The notes: generated from the letters alone by a model not told the origin. A stretch of 64,000 bases of DNA from Acidobacteriaceae bacterium (GCA_003134995.1 PLDC01000006.1:1-64000), one strand, 5' to 3'. Numbered from the stretch's first letter, positions 45,531-54,421 are shown. Numbers and translations: made by a program.

Positions 45531-45678
45531 CAATAAAGCTGCTTGCGGTTTGGCAAAGGGGGCGGGGACCGTCGCAGGCCCAGTCAACCTCGGCCGCAAT
45601 AGGGTCAGTCGTTCTGAATGGACTTCAGGATGGACTTCAGCATCCTACCCCGGGCGTTAATATTCGCGAGGCCAGAGC

Positions 45679-46242
45679 CTATATTGTAGCCAGCGGTGTT
45701 GGCTGCGTCCCACCAGTGCGGCTCGTGTAAATGTGCCCCGTAGCCAGAACCATGCGACCGTTTGAATCGTAGGCGTTCATGTACAGACCCACGAATCGGT
45801 CGGTATACGGTAGGTTCTCCTGGACGGGTGTCGTTGTCGTCGTTGTGACGTCGCCCGTGGCGGTGTAGTTCCATGTGTTTCCATACTGATCACTGACGGT
45901 CCCTCTCGAACTGTACGGAGCCGTGTTGGTGTTCGTGTACGTTTTAACGGTTGGAAATAGGCCACCGAAGGACGCCTCTGACGTCGAGCCGACTATCAGG
46001 TAGTTCTTCGCCCTTGCGCTGGGCGTCTGAGAAAAACACACGGTCGGGTAGCGCTTTGAGTTCTTCCTCCACCAATTGTTGACGAACTCTGGCAGGAAAG
46101 GCTGTGCGCCGCCCTCAGTCGCCCGAGCCACCGCAATGCTCTTCGTGCAGTCAGCCGAGTGGTCTGGATTGTCCTTGTCCCTGGCGAATGCCGCTGCGGT
46201 TGCGAACATGGCGCAGAGAAACAACGCAAGTGTCTTTTTCAT
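45679..46242 (-). CDS. Secreted hypothetical protein
   Basis: A 187-aa protein with signal peptide MKKTLALFLCAMFATAAAF and GGAGG upstream. The mature part has two Cys (SADCTKS, PTVCFSQ) and a Thr-rich beta region (GDVTTTTTTPVQENLPYTD). It ends with YTSRTGGTQP. No family is recognised. It lies between trpE and trpG. Confidence 0.72.
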   Translation of the reverse strand: MKKTLALFLCAMFATAAAFARDKDNPDHSADCTKSIAVARATEGGAQPFLPEFVNNWWRKNSKRYPTVCFSQTPSARAKNYLIVGSTSEASFGGLFPTVKTYTNTNTAPYSSRGTVSDQYGNTWNYTATGDVTTTTTTPVQENLPYTDRFVGLYMNAYDSNGRMVLATGHIYTSRTGGTQPTPLATI

Positions 46243-46388
46243 GGCTGTCTTTCCTCCAGCTTGAGTGTGCCCTGCCGGGTCGCCTCCGGAGTGTGACGTC
46301 CGTCACAGGGACCCTGTGGATTTCCCGAAATGGTAGCGATGAGTAGGCAGTGGTCAGTGGCAGCGACAAGATACTGACCGATCACCCA

Positions 46389-47051
46389 TCACAAGACTTT
46401 AGTTGGATTTCCCTGAAAAGAAGGCGTCCGAGGGCGATGCGGGTGGCGAGGTCTGACCACTGATCGCTGACCACTTACCACTGCTAGAAAATTCCCGACC
46501 AGCTTCTTCCCCGCCTCCGTCAACACGCTCTCCGGATGAAACTGCACTCCCTCGACCGCAAACTTTCTGTGCCTCAGCCCCATGATCGTGCGAGTTCCAT
46601 CCTTCTCTGTAGTCCAGGCGCTGACCTCGAGTTCTTCTGGCAGACTTTTCTCTTCCACAATAAGCGAGTGATAGCGCGTAGCAGTCATCGGCGTAGGCAG
46701 GCCGCGAAAGATAGTTTTGTTATCGTGCGTGACCGCGCTGGTCTTGCCGTGCATCAGGTGAGGAGCGCGCACCACATTCCCGCCAAAAGCCGCGCCGATG
46801 GCCTGATGACCCAGGCACACACCGAGCACCGGAACCTTGCCCGCGAAGTGCCGGATCAGATCGATGCTGATGCCAGCGTCCTGCGGCGTGCACGGACCGG
46901 GTGAAATCACAATACGCTCTGGCTTCATGGCTTCTACGTCAGCAATGGTGACCTGGCCGTTGCGGCGCACCTCAACCTTCGCACCCAGTTCCCCAAGATA
47001 CTGAACCAGGTTGTAGGTGAAAGAATCGTAGTTGTCGAGAACGAATACCAT
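46389..47051 (-). CDS. trpG: Anthranilate synthase component II (glutamine amidotransferase)
   Basis: A 220-aa class I amidotransferase. It has [31 protein letters not shown], the catalytic Cys in [12 protein letters not shown] and His/Glu in [10 protein letters not shown]. TrpG usually ends soon after GNFL; here ~30 extra residues follow (from [11 protein letters not shown]), the first part of which is encoded by the CAGTGG repeat at 46452-46484. Confidence 0.96.
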   Translation of the reverse strand: MVFVLDNYDSFTYNLVQYLGELGAKVEVRRNGQVTIADVEAMKPERIVISPGPCTPQDAGISIDLIRHFAGKVPVLGVCLGHQAIGAAFGGNVVRAPHLMHGKTSAVTHDNKTIFRGLPTPMTATRYHSLIVEEKSLPEELEVSAWTTEKDGTRTIMGLRHRKFAVEGVQFHPESVLTEAGKKLVGNFLAVVSGQRSVVRPRHPHRPRTPSFQGNPTKVL

Positions 47052-47200
47052 CCTGTGTGCAGTTTACACGGAGATGCGACGATCGCATCGCGAGTCAAAT
47101 CTGGAAACCCCAAGTTACCTAAGGGGCCCCTAACCCACCGGAAAGGGCCATTCCCATCCCCAAGGGTGGTATTGACGGAAGCGCCCTTCAACGTCATCCT

Positions 47201-47244
47201 TGAACATAGTTAGTTGAACATAGTTACTCGAACATAGTTACTCG
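47201..47244 (+). repeat. Three tandem GAACATAGTTA repeats before PilZ gene
   Basis: Three near-identical 14-15-bp units (TGAACATAGTTAGT, TGAACATAGTTACTC, GAACATAGTTACTCG) end 25 bp before the PilZ start. They could be binding sites for a regulator of the next gene or a slippage product. Confidence 0.8.
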
Positions 47245-47269
47245 CCACTTCATTAGCTTGGAGAAACGC

Positions 47270-47599
47270 ATGGCAGAAGCCCAGCAGGAAAAAAGGGCTG
47301 CACGACGCTTCGCGCTTCGGATACCGGTAGCGGTCGCCCGCGGCGAAAATCAAGAGTTTGACGAATCCGCTGAAATCCGCGACGTAAGCGCGCGTGGCAT
47401 TTGCCTTTACCTGGACGCACCCATTGCACAGGGTTCGCCCATCGGTTTCACCCTCACGCTCCCGCCTGAAATTACGCTAACCGAAAGTATCCGCGTGCAA
47501 TGCAAGGGGCGCGTAGTGCGGGTCGAGGATAATGCCGTCGAAGGCAAAATGGCTGTGGCCGCGGTCATCGAAGAGTACGAATTCCTGCCCAACAGCTGA
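47270..47599 (+). CDS. PilZ domain protein
   Basis: A 109-aa single-domain PilZ protein. The c-di-GMP motif is RAARRFALR (RxxxR) plus DVSARG. GGAG lies 6 nt before ATG 47270. It is a likely c-di-GMP receptor acting through protein contacts. Confidence 0.9.
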   Translation: MAEAQQEKRAARRFALRIPVAVARGENQEFDESAEIRDVSARGICLYLDAPIAQGSPIGFTLTLPPEITLTESIRVQCKGRVVRVEDNAVEGKMAVAAVIEEYEFLPNS

Positions 47600-47732
47600 A
47601 GCGGTTCGAACTGCTCGCGAGTCGTTTGCATTGGCCACGATCCTGGCACTTCTTTACCTTCCCGGCAAGTGATAAGGTTCCTCTTATAGCTCGATAAACG
47701 CCAACCGTCTTTCCTTCGCAGGGGATTCTTGT

Positions 47733-49085
47733 TTGCCGCGATCTGGCATCCAATTTGTCGCCGTTATGCTGCTCGCAGCGATCGTGGTCACGAGCGCCCC
47801 ATCGCAAAATTCTGTCACGCAAAAGGCCGGTTCCTTGAAACCGGAAGTTGCCGTCGTCAACAGCGTGCGCATCGTGCAGGATCGCGGTGTTCCAGCTCTC
47901 GAAATTGTCTCGACTCGCCCCATCGTTCCAACGATTCGGATGCTGGATTCCCCTCCGCGCCTGGTCGTCGACATTTCCAACGCGCGCTCAGGACTCAATC
48001 GCAAGCGGATTAGCGTGCTCCAGGAAAATATTCTGACCATCCGCGCGGAACAATACCAGATTGAACCTCCCATCATGAGGATTGTGCTGGACCTCCTGGT
48101 GCCCTACGGATACTCTTGGGATGCCGCCGGCAATCGCCTCATGGTGCGGCTCAATCCCCCCGAAGATCCCAATGCGGCGAACAAAAAGTCGCCGCAGCCG
48201 GCGCAATCAATCTCGCTATCACCCGCGGCCGCGGTTGTGCCCGTAACCGGCGGAGTCGGCGAAGTGATCTCAGCCGATAAACGCTTCGCGGCCGGATCCT
48301 CACTGACAGCAGGCAGCGATACCACGGTGCTGGCATTGTCGAGAGGAGGCGAGGTTCGCGTTTGCCCCGGAACAACAGTTTCAGTAACGCCTTCGAAGAG
48401 TTCGAAAGACCTGATGCTGGGCATGAGCACCGGCGCACTCGAGACTCATTACAGGCTCGATGCCGCAGCCGACACCGTGCTTACTCCCGACTTCCGCATC
48501 CTGTTCGCCGGCCCGGGAGAATTTCACTTCGCCGTCAGCACAGACTCTCGCGGCAACACCTGCGTGCGAGGACTCCAAGGCAACAATTCTTCTGCGATCG
48601 TTGCCGAGCTGATGGGAAGCCGCGTCTATCAGGTCAAACCGAACGAACAGGCGGTATTTCATTTAGGCAGGATCGACAAGGTCGACACCGACGTTCCGCT
48701 CGAGTGTGGATGTCCGCCGCCAGTTCCCGTAATGCGAACCGAGGCGACTCCAGCCGCGGAGATTCCGAATTCCAGCCCGCCCGCGAATTCGAACCTGGCG
48801 CAACTCTCGAACGGACCCGAAACCCGCGCCCTGCCGCCTTCGCAACCGGGTGAGGTTCACGTCCAGGTCGATGCACCATTCATTTTCGAAGGCAAAAAAC
48901 GTCCCACGGCGGCGCCCGTAGACGAGGCTGCGGCGCTGCCAGTCATAACCACGGAAGCGAGGCCAGTGCAACTGAATCCGCAGGTGCAACCGCCGCCTGC
49001 CCCAGCCCCCGCCAAGCAGCCCGAACCCGAGCACCACCGAGTCCTGCACCGGATCGGAAGATTCTTCACCGCAATCTTCCACTAG
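47733..49085 (+). CDS. AMIN-domain envelope protein
   Basis: A 450-aa exported protein (TTG start; signal segment [20 protein letters not shown]). Residues ~40-140 form an AMIN domain ([31 protein letters not shown]), seen in peptidoglycan amidases and PilQ. The middle (about 180-310) is FecR-like beta structure with [14 protein letters not shown]. The end is Pro/Ala-rich. It probably anchors in the cell wall; no enzymatic domain is seen. Confidence 0.82.
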   Translation: MPRSGIQFVAVMLLAAIVVTSAPSQNSVTQKAGSLKPEVAVVNSVRIVQDRGVPALEIVSTRPIVPTIRMLDSPPRLVVDISNARSGLNRKRISVLQENILTIRAEQYQIEPPIMRIVLDLLVPYGYSWDAAGNRLMVRLNPPEDPNAANKKSPQPAQSISLSPAAAVVPVTGGVGEVISADKRFAAGSSLTAGSDTTVLALSRGGEVRVCPGTTVSVTPSKSSKDLMLGMSTGALETHYRLDAAADTVLTPDFRILFAGPGEFHFAVSTDSRGNTCVRGLQGNNSSAIVAELMGSRVYQVKPNEQAVFHLGRIDKVDTDVPLECGCPPPVPVMRTEATPAAEIPNSSPPANSNLAQLSNGPETRALPPSQPGEVHVQVDAPFIFEGKKRPTAAPVDEAAALPVITTEARPVQLNPQVQPPPAPAPAKQPEPEHHRVLHRIGRFFTAIFH

Positions 49086-49110
49086 AAAATCATCGCTAGA
49101 AAAATCATTA

Positions 49111-49257
49111 GCCACGGATCCACACGGATTCGAACGGATAAACCAAAATAGGGTAAACCAAACACCCCGCCCGCCTTATCCGTGCAGATCCGTGAAAATC
49201 CGCGGCCAAGTGGGTTTGACCCAAGCCCCTAATCCCTAATCCCTAGCCCCTAACTCA
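49111..49257. repeat. Two phrase-repeat blocks: CACGGATCC family and CCCTAATCCCTAG family
   Basis: 49111-49205 has imperfect inverted GCCACGGATCCACACGGATT / ATCCGTG...ATCCGCGGC phrases. 49224-49257 repeats CCCTAATCCCTA(G/A)TCCC, of the same family as 38433-38596, and reaches the YtxH gene's stop. Confidence 0.82.
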
Positions 49258-49569
49258 CCCGCGATTAATAACCCGCCGCAGAGGTTCCACTTTCTCGCGC
49301 AGATCGTCCGCCATCTCGGCGCCGCGCTCGGCCACATCGCGCACGCGTTCCTTCACGTCGCGAACTCGATCTTTCGCTTCTTCCGTCCAATCCTGCACGG
49401 TGTCTCGGGCGTCTTCATAACCGCGTTTCAGGTCGCGGCGAAATTGCTTGCCGGTCTTCGGAGCCAGCGCCAGCGCCGTCAACGCTCCAGCCCCAAGCCC
49501 AATCAGAAAGAAAGTGACCGCAGTCCCAATGGTGCTTCCTTCAGAAGATTCATAACGTCCAAAGCTCAT
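49255..49569 (-). CDS. YtxH-domain membrane-anchored protein
   Basis: A 104-aa protein: one N-terminal transmembrane segment (GTAVTFFLIGLGAGALTALA), the LAPKTGKQFRRDL YtxH motif, and then a long amphipathic coiled coil rich in D, R and E with 11-residue periodicity (apolipoprotein-like). It is often a stress-induced envelope protein of unknown function. Confidence 0.87.
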   Translation of the reverse strand: MSFGRYESSEGSTIGTAVTFFLIGLGAGALTALALAPKTGKQFRRDLKRGYEDARDTVQDWTEEAKDRVRDVKERVRDVAERGAEMADDLREKVEPLRRVINRG

Positions 49570-49886
49570 AATTGTTGCCTCGTTTCTACGTAGAAAAAAT
49601 GCCGGGCAATCTCCGCGCCGGCTGCGATCTCTCGCCAGTCTTCAATTCTAGTCCTCCGCAAGGGCGGTGGCGAATGAACCCCGCGACAACGAATGTGGTT
49701 CCGTTACGATGAGTGTAGCTTCGGGAAGGTTTCCTTTCTCGACGACCTAAGTGTAAAATGACTTTTCGGCCTTTGTGCGGCGGAAAATGTGGACCTGCCC
49801 GCCCTTCGGCGCGCTTCGCTTGCTCAGGGCAGGCTCTTCCGCCAGCTCAGCAAACGCACTCATTTGCAAGGAGATTGTTTTAAGCG
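49570..49886. other. 317-bp region before efp with nested hairpin
   Basis: No gene. A nested inverted structure lies at 49779-49843 (outer GGCGGAA / TTCCGCC, inner CCTGCCC / GGGCAGG), built around a CTTCGGC...GCTCAGGGC phrase also seen near 16380. The efp promoter should be in 49700-49770. Confidence 0.6.
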
Positions 49887-50447
49887 ATGTCGATCCCTGC
49901 CACCCAAATGCGTCCCGGCATGATCATCAAGCACAACAATGATCTGCACTCTGTTTTCAGCGTCGAGCACCGCACGCCCGGCAACCTGCGCGCCTTCATC
50001 CAGGCCAAGCTGCGCAACCTCCGCACCGGAGCCATGTTCGAGCACCGTTTCCGCTCGCCCGACCCCATCGAAAAGGTGAACGTCGACGAAGTCGACATGC
50101 AGTTCCTCTACGCCGACGGCGACAACTACTATTTCATGGATACCTCGAATTACGAACAGACGCATCTCACCAAGGACGTTCTCGGCGGCGCCGTCGATTA
50201 CTTGATCGAGAATCTGGAAATCAAAGTCGAATTCTTCGATGGCAAAGCCGTAGGCATCGAACTGCCGCAGACCGTAATCCTTACCGTGGTCGAAACCGAA
50301 CCTGGACTGAAAAGCGCAACCGCCTCCAGCGTCACCAAAGCCGCCAAGACCGAAACCGGCCTGGTCGTGCACGTGCCGCCCTTCATCAACGAAGGCGAGA
50401 AGATCAAAGTCGACACCGCCGAAGGCGTCTACCTCTCTCGCGCGTAA
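49887..50447 (+). CDS. efp: Elongation factor P
   Basis: A 186-aa three-domain EF-P that rescues ribosomes stalled at proline runs. It has the KOW-like domain I, then NVDEVDMQFLYADGDNYYFMD and the C-terminal VETEPGLKSATASS and VHVPPFINEGEKI. The loop tip that carries the modified Lys34 (E. coli) or Arg32 (Pseudomonas) reads TPGNLRAF here, so Asn33 takes that place. The family elsewhere needs a modified or plain Lys/Arg. Confidence 0.97.
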   Translation: MSIPATQMRPGMIIKHNNDLHSVFSVEHRTPGNLRAFIQAKLRNLRTGAMFEHRFRSPDPIEKVNVDEVDMQFLYADGDNYYFMDTSNYEQTHLTKDVLGGAVDYLIENLEIKVEFFDGKAVGIELPQTVILTVVETEPGLKSATASSVTKAAKTETGLVVHVPPFINEGEKIKVDTAEGVYLSRA

Positions 50448-50472
50448 ACCGTTGCGCGCGTAACATTCAATT

Positions 50473-50549
50473 TGTCATCCTGAGCGTAGCCAGTACCCCT
50501 ACTCTGTCATCCTGAGCGTAGTGAGTACCTCGCAAAGCGAGGTACTCAC
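50473..50549. repeat. TGTCATCCTGAGCGTAG repeats and perfect hairpin
   Basis: Two copies of (T)GTCATCCTGAGCGTAG (50473-50489, 50504-50520) are followed by GTGAGTACCTCGC-AAA-GCGAGGTACTCAC (50521-50549), a perfect 13-bp stem. Partial relatives occur near 58720-58740 (GCTCAGGATGACA). The gap 50448-50760 holds no gene. Confidence 0.88.
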
Positions 50550-50735
50550 GGAGTCGAAGGATCCCTAGCAGCACTGCGCGACCACCGAGGCCGCAAGGGA
50601 TTCTCCCTGGGCTCTTTGCTCGGGAAGGGCACGAGTTCCACTCGTGCCGTAAGGCAGTCGAAACGGATGCGGCTTTCAGCCGCTGAGGTTCGCTCTTTTC
50701 TGTAACAGCTGGGCAGCCCCCTTCCCTAATCGACT

Positions 50736-50749
50736 TGTACAATTGTACA
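50736..50749. promoter_or_regulatory. Operator palindrome of the PIN/Phd operon
   Basis: The perfect 14-bp palindrome TGTACAATTGTACA is 11 bp upstream of the PIN gene ATG, next to a TATAAT-like TGATATAATG. It is the likely binding site of the downstream-encoded antitoxin. Confidence 0.82.
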
Positions 50750-50760
50750 GCTCTGATATA

Positions 50761-51171
50761 ATGGTGGTCGTGGAAATAGTGATCGACACATCGGCAATTC
50801 TCGCTGTCATCGCCGAGCAACCGGAAAAGGCTGACCTGGTCACGCTGACACGTGGAGCGATCCTGGTCGCTCCGGCCTCAGTCCATTGGGAAATAGGGAA
50901 CGCGATGTCGGCCATGTTCAAACGAAAGGCAATCGGCATCAAAGATGCGCTTCAGCTGTTGGAGGCCTATGCTGCGATCCCGATTCGCATGGCCGAGGTA
51001 GGGTTGAAGCAGGCCGTGGAATTGTCGGCGAAATTGAATGTATACGCCTACGATGCCTACATACTGGCCTGTGCCATCAACGAACGAGCTCCGCTCCTCA
51101 CGCTGGATGGCGGATTGAGAGAGCGAGCGCGCGAATTGAAACTGGATGTGCTGGAGGCCAAAAGCCGATGA
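50761..51171 (+). CDS. PIN-domain toxin (VapC-like)
   Basis: A 136-aa PIN RNase. Active-site acids: VIDTSAILA, HWEIGNAMSA (Glu), VYAYDAYILACA (Asp) and TLDGGLRER. A GTG 9 bp further on (GTGGAAATAGTG) may be the real start. The toxin comes first and overlaps the antitoxin ATG by 4 bp, reversed from classical vapBC. Confidence 0.92.
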   Translation: MVVVEIVIDTSAILAVIAEQPEKADLVTLTRGAILVAPASVHWEIGNAMSAMFKRKAIGIKDALQLLEAYAAIPIRMAEVGLKQAVELSAKLNVYAYDAYILACAINERAPLLTLDGGLRERARELKLDVLEAKSR

Positions 51172-51392
51172 AGTCCTACAGTTATTCTGAGGCGCGAGGA
51201 AATTTTGCGACCGTGCTCGACGAAGCCGAGCGGGACGGAGCCGTGGAAATTCGCCGCCGTGATGGTACCGTCTTCCGCATCCTGCCTCTGCGAACTTCCG
51301 CCGCGTCACCGCTCGATGTGAAAGGTGTAAAGGTGAAAGTGTCGGCTGGCGATCTAGTGGCCATCGTGCGCGAGGGCCGCCAGCGCGGATAG
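51168..51392 (+). CDS. Phd/YefM family antitoxin
   Basis: A 74-aa protein beginning MKSYSYSEARGNFATVLDEA, the Phd/YefM N-terminal DNA-binding fold, then GAVEIRRRDGTVFRILPL. It neutralises the PIN toxin and represses the operon. Translationally coupled (ATGA). Confidence 0.92.
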   Translation: MKSYSYSEARGNFATVLDEAERDGAVEIRRRDGTVFRILPLRTSAASPLDVKGVKVKVSAGDLVAIVREGRQRG

Positions 51393-51475
51393 ATCCGTTG
51401 TCGATCTTTAGAATATTGAACGTCCCGTCCGTCTCCGAATTTTCCAAGGTTGCAGGCGGGAATCATGCTTCGCAA

Positions 51476-51500
51476 CAGAAAAGCCGCCTCGCTGGGCGGC
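51476..51500 (-). terminator. Terminator of the GloVer gene (minus strand)
   Basis: On the minus strand GCCGCC-CAGCGA-GGCGGC is followed by TTTTCTG. It lies 35 bp after the stop of the propeller-repeat gene at 51535. Confidence 0.8.
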
Positions 51501-51534
51501 CTGGTTCGGATTATTTTAGATTTATCGAGATGCG

Positions 51535-52910
51535 TCAGGGCACGACGCGAAACGGAGCGTTGCTTGAAAGAGTCCCGCCAGACGTCGTCACCGTGATTGT
51601 TCCCGTTAGTGCGCCAGCGGGTACCACCGTTCTTATTTCTGAATTCGATAAAACCGCGAATGTCGCGGCGACTCCGCCAAAGCTGACGCCAGTTGCATTT
51701 CTTAAATCATTTCCCAGGATGATGACGCCCGCACCCACTCTGCCGAAGGTGGGCTCGGTTTCAATGAATGCAGGCAGCCCGAGGGACAAGCTGAAGAGCG
51801 TACCATCGTCTTCCGCTCCGCCCAGGTAGGTTTGCCCATAAATGACGCCATTCGTGGCCTGCATCAGCCCATCTTGAACGCTTTCGTCGCCCGCGGGCAG
51901 GCTGTACACCGTCGTCACGGTGTAGGCGCTGGTCATCTCATAAACCGTGCCACCATTATTGGCTCCGCCAATATAGGCCGTTCCGTAGAAATTTCCGTCA
52001 CTGCCTTGCAAGACTCCACCCTCGGGATTCTCTCCGCTGGCACCGTTGAAACTGTACAAACTTTTGAAAACTCCGGCGGAGTTGATTTTGAAAATCGTGC
52101 CGGCTCGGTGGTATCCGCCATAGAATGTTGTGCCATAGAAGTCTCCATCGTTCGCCTGCATCAGGCCCGCCTGGGGATACTGGCCGTCCGTGACATCGAA
52201 GCTATGCAGCGAGGTCAGCACGCCCCCGGGGGTGATTTTGAAAACTGTTCCGTCGTTGTTGGTCCCGCCGCCATCGGTTGTCCCATAAAAATTCCCATCT
52301 GTACCCTGCACCACGCCCACGGGCTATAGCCATCCGAGCCGTCAAAATTGTGAAGCGTTGTCAGTGTGCCACTGGGTGTAATTTTAAAGACCGTCCCATC
52401 GCCAGCGTTGCCGCCGCTCTGCGTGGTTCCGTAAAAATCTCCATCAGAGCCCAAAACCAATGCGCCGAAGGGACCGTTCCCGTCCGTATTGTCGAAGCTG
52501 TGGAGAGTGCTCAGAACACCTCCCATGGTGATTTTGAAGATTGTGCCAAGGGCATTGGACCCGCCTTGCGACGTTGTGCCGTAGAAGTCTCCGTCAATCG
52601 CTTGCACCAGACCGCCTTCGGGATACTCGCCGTCGGCGCAATGGGGCTGGGAGCAGAACGTGTAGAGGGCTGTCAAAGTACCTGATGGCGTGATTCTGAA
52701 AACCGTGCCCCCGCTAACTTCTACCTGTCCTTCGGTTGTGCCGTAGAAGTTTCCGTCCGTTGCCTGGATCAGCGCCGATCGCGGTTCCGCGCCATTTGCG
52801 CCGTTGTAATTCACCAGAGTCGTAAAGGTTTGCGCGGGCGAAATGGCAGCCGCGGCGAAAAGGAAAAAAACGCTGACGCAAGTCATTCTTAGCGAGTGAG
52901 GTTTTTTCAT
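51535..52910 (-). pseudogene. GloVer-repeat propeller protein with TIG domain, frameshifted
   Basis: ATG 52910 (AAGGAG upstream) starts a protein with signal peptide and tandem GDFYGTT...GGTVFKITPSG...TLHSF repeats (GloVer/TIGR03803 type). The frame breaks near 52320: the first part reads SPWAWCRVQMG while the family repeat continues in another frame as GVVQGTDGNFYGTT. One G missing from a GGGG run would explain it. The second frame adds four more repeats and a C-terminal IPT/TIG domain. Either a true frameshift or a homopolymer sequencing error; the rest looks intact. Role unknown, presumably extracellular. Confidence 0.85.
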
Positions 52911-53503
52911 AAGATCTCCTTTGGATCTTTCGACTGGCGCCGAAGAAACTGTCGAAGCCACGGTGCTCACTGGGCTCGGCGAGGGAGCGAAATCCGAGCA
53001 AAAAGCCGCGAGTCTCGCGATCGTTTCAGATAAGCAGCGGGGGAGATGAATGGAAACGAGCGCCGATTATCGGTTGCCGCCCGAGAGTCTGTCAATGATG
53101 AAAGATTTTGCGAACCTGCCCTAGCCCTACTTGGGGGCTGGGCGGGTTGGACCAGGGGAAGTCCTTCGCTAGTGCTGGCCGCCTTGAAACAAACCTTCGC
53201 CCATCGCCTGCTGCGCGAACTCCGCGCACCTCGACGCTCCCTAACTTTTCCACAGCCCCCTTGTGACATCTGACCTCGGGAGTAAGTATCTGTTGAAACA
53301 CCGTCTGATAAGTCGCGTATTGAACCGAGCGAGTGGATTATCGCGTCGGTTTGATCTTGAGGAGTTTGGCGATAGCCTCTTGTGGGTCGCCTTTAATGAT
53401 CAGTCTCTCCTCTTGGGGGCCGGGTTTATCCTTCCGGCGCTTCGTCTTTGGCTTCTTTGGCATTTTGAATTAGTATCATACCAGTACCTTTCCGGGGAAA
53501 AGC
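52911..53503. other. ~590-bp region without a supported gene
   Basis: Open frames here (for example 53046-53273) lack protein-like composition. It marks the left flank of an accessory patch that runs to about 56900. Confidence 0.5.
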
Positions 53504-53592
53504 TGGTGCCTCGGATGGGGTTCGGACCCATAAGCCACGCGAATGGCACGCGGGTGCAAGCCGCGTCTGTATGCCAGTTCCAGCACCGAGGC
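53504..53592 (-). tRNA. Class II tRNA with leucine-type body and UGC (Ala) anticodon
   Basis: Read on the minus strand, 89 nt including encoded CCA. Acceptor GCCTCGG/CCGAGGC (7 bp, perfect). D-stem CTG/CAG with loop GAACTGGCATA (contains G18G19). Anticodon stem CGCGG/CCGCG with loop CTTGCAC, so anticodon TGC. A long variable arm (GCCA/TGGC). T-stem ATGGG/CCCAT with loop TCCGAAC (C at the usual T55). A73 and class II form match tRNA-Leu; the 3:70 pair is C-G, so the AlaRS G3:U70 signal is absent. By body it should receive Leu but read GCA codons. It lies in an accessory region. Confidence 0.72.
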
Positions 53593-53733
53593 ACTAACAA
53601 AGCGCTAATCGCAGGGGCGGTGATGCCGCCTAAGACCTCTCCCGTCCCTGCTTTGTTCGGGCCGATCAGTGCGGCCCCGCAACCCTCCTCACTTTCAGTT
53701 CTCCGACAAAACTCATGCAATAGACCATTGTCG

Positions 53734-54405
53734 TTACCCCTTTTTTGGTTTCTTTGCGGATTGCTGTGCTATCACTTCATCCACCACCATCAATTGTTGA
53801 GCGGCCCGTATAGCGGCCTGTCGATCAGCCTCTACGCTAGCTCGGTGCACTTCGGCTATTCGTTGCGCGGTGATCAAGCCTTCTCCCGTCTCCGCCATGA
53901 AACTCGGGTATTCCTCAGCCAAGGCTTGCTCTATGGGCGAAATCCACTTGTAACCGATGATCGGGCCCTCATCATTCACAACTGGCTCAGCCTCGCCTTG
54001 CGCCACAAGCCGCTTGAGGCAGTTATGAATGGGCACGAGGGGCTGCGCGTACCTGCCGAAATCGAATCCGAGGTTTATCAGTCCGTCGCGGACATCTGGG
54101 GCAGAGACAGGTTTGTCACCCCGCTGTCTGAGGCACAGGCGCACGGCATCCGTGAATTTGATTCTTTGCCGTCCGGCTGCTCCATCTACAAAAGCGGATA
54201 CTTCTACGTCTTCCGGGTCGTCGTGTTCGCTTTCAGCGACAGCCATAACACCATCTATGGCGCGCTTCCACTTGAGAATCTGCGCGTCAATATCAGCCCG
54301 TTTTTTCCCATAGTCTTTGTCGAGGTCTGCGCGGGCAGTCGTGACCTCGCTCAATTTCTTGTGGGCTTCGTTCAGGAACGCTTGTGCTGGGTCGTCAAAT
54401 TCCAT
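53734..54405 (-). CDS. Hypothetical protein: coiled coil plus winged-helix-like domain
   Basis: About 223 aa from ATG 54405 (MEFDDPAQAFLNEAHKKLSE). An N-terminal coiled coil (ARADLDKDYGKKRADIDAQI) is followed at about 85-165 by a winged-helix-like segment (FTDAVRLCLRQRGDKPVSAP, LKRLVAQGEAEPVVNDEG, YKW). The C-terminus is Ala/Gln-rich helix with KKPKK. The wHTH pattern suits a DNA-binding protein, perhaps a mobile-element regulator. No family is recognised. Confidence 0.75.
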   Translation of the reverse strand: MEFDDPAQAFLNEAHKKLSEVTTARADLDKDYGKKRADIDAQILKWKRAIDGVMAVAESEHDDPEDVEVSAFVDGAAGRQRIKFTDAVRLCLRQRGDKPVSAPDVRDGLINLGFDFGRYAQPLVPIHNCLKRLVAQGEAEPVVNDEGPIIGYKWISPIEQALAEEYPSFMAETGEGLITAQRIAEVHRASVEADRQAAIRAAQQLMVVDEVIAQQSAKKPKKG

Positions 54406-54421
54406 TTCTGAGGTATACCGC

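Noticed and set aside
53263..54411. A 382-aa open frame on the plus strand
   Set aside because: It covers the tRNA gene and runs opposite the better-supported gene at 53734-54405; its composition is rich in S, L, F and R as in antisense shadows.
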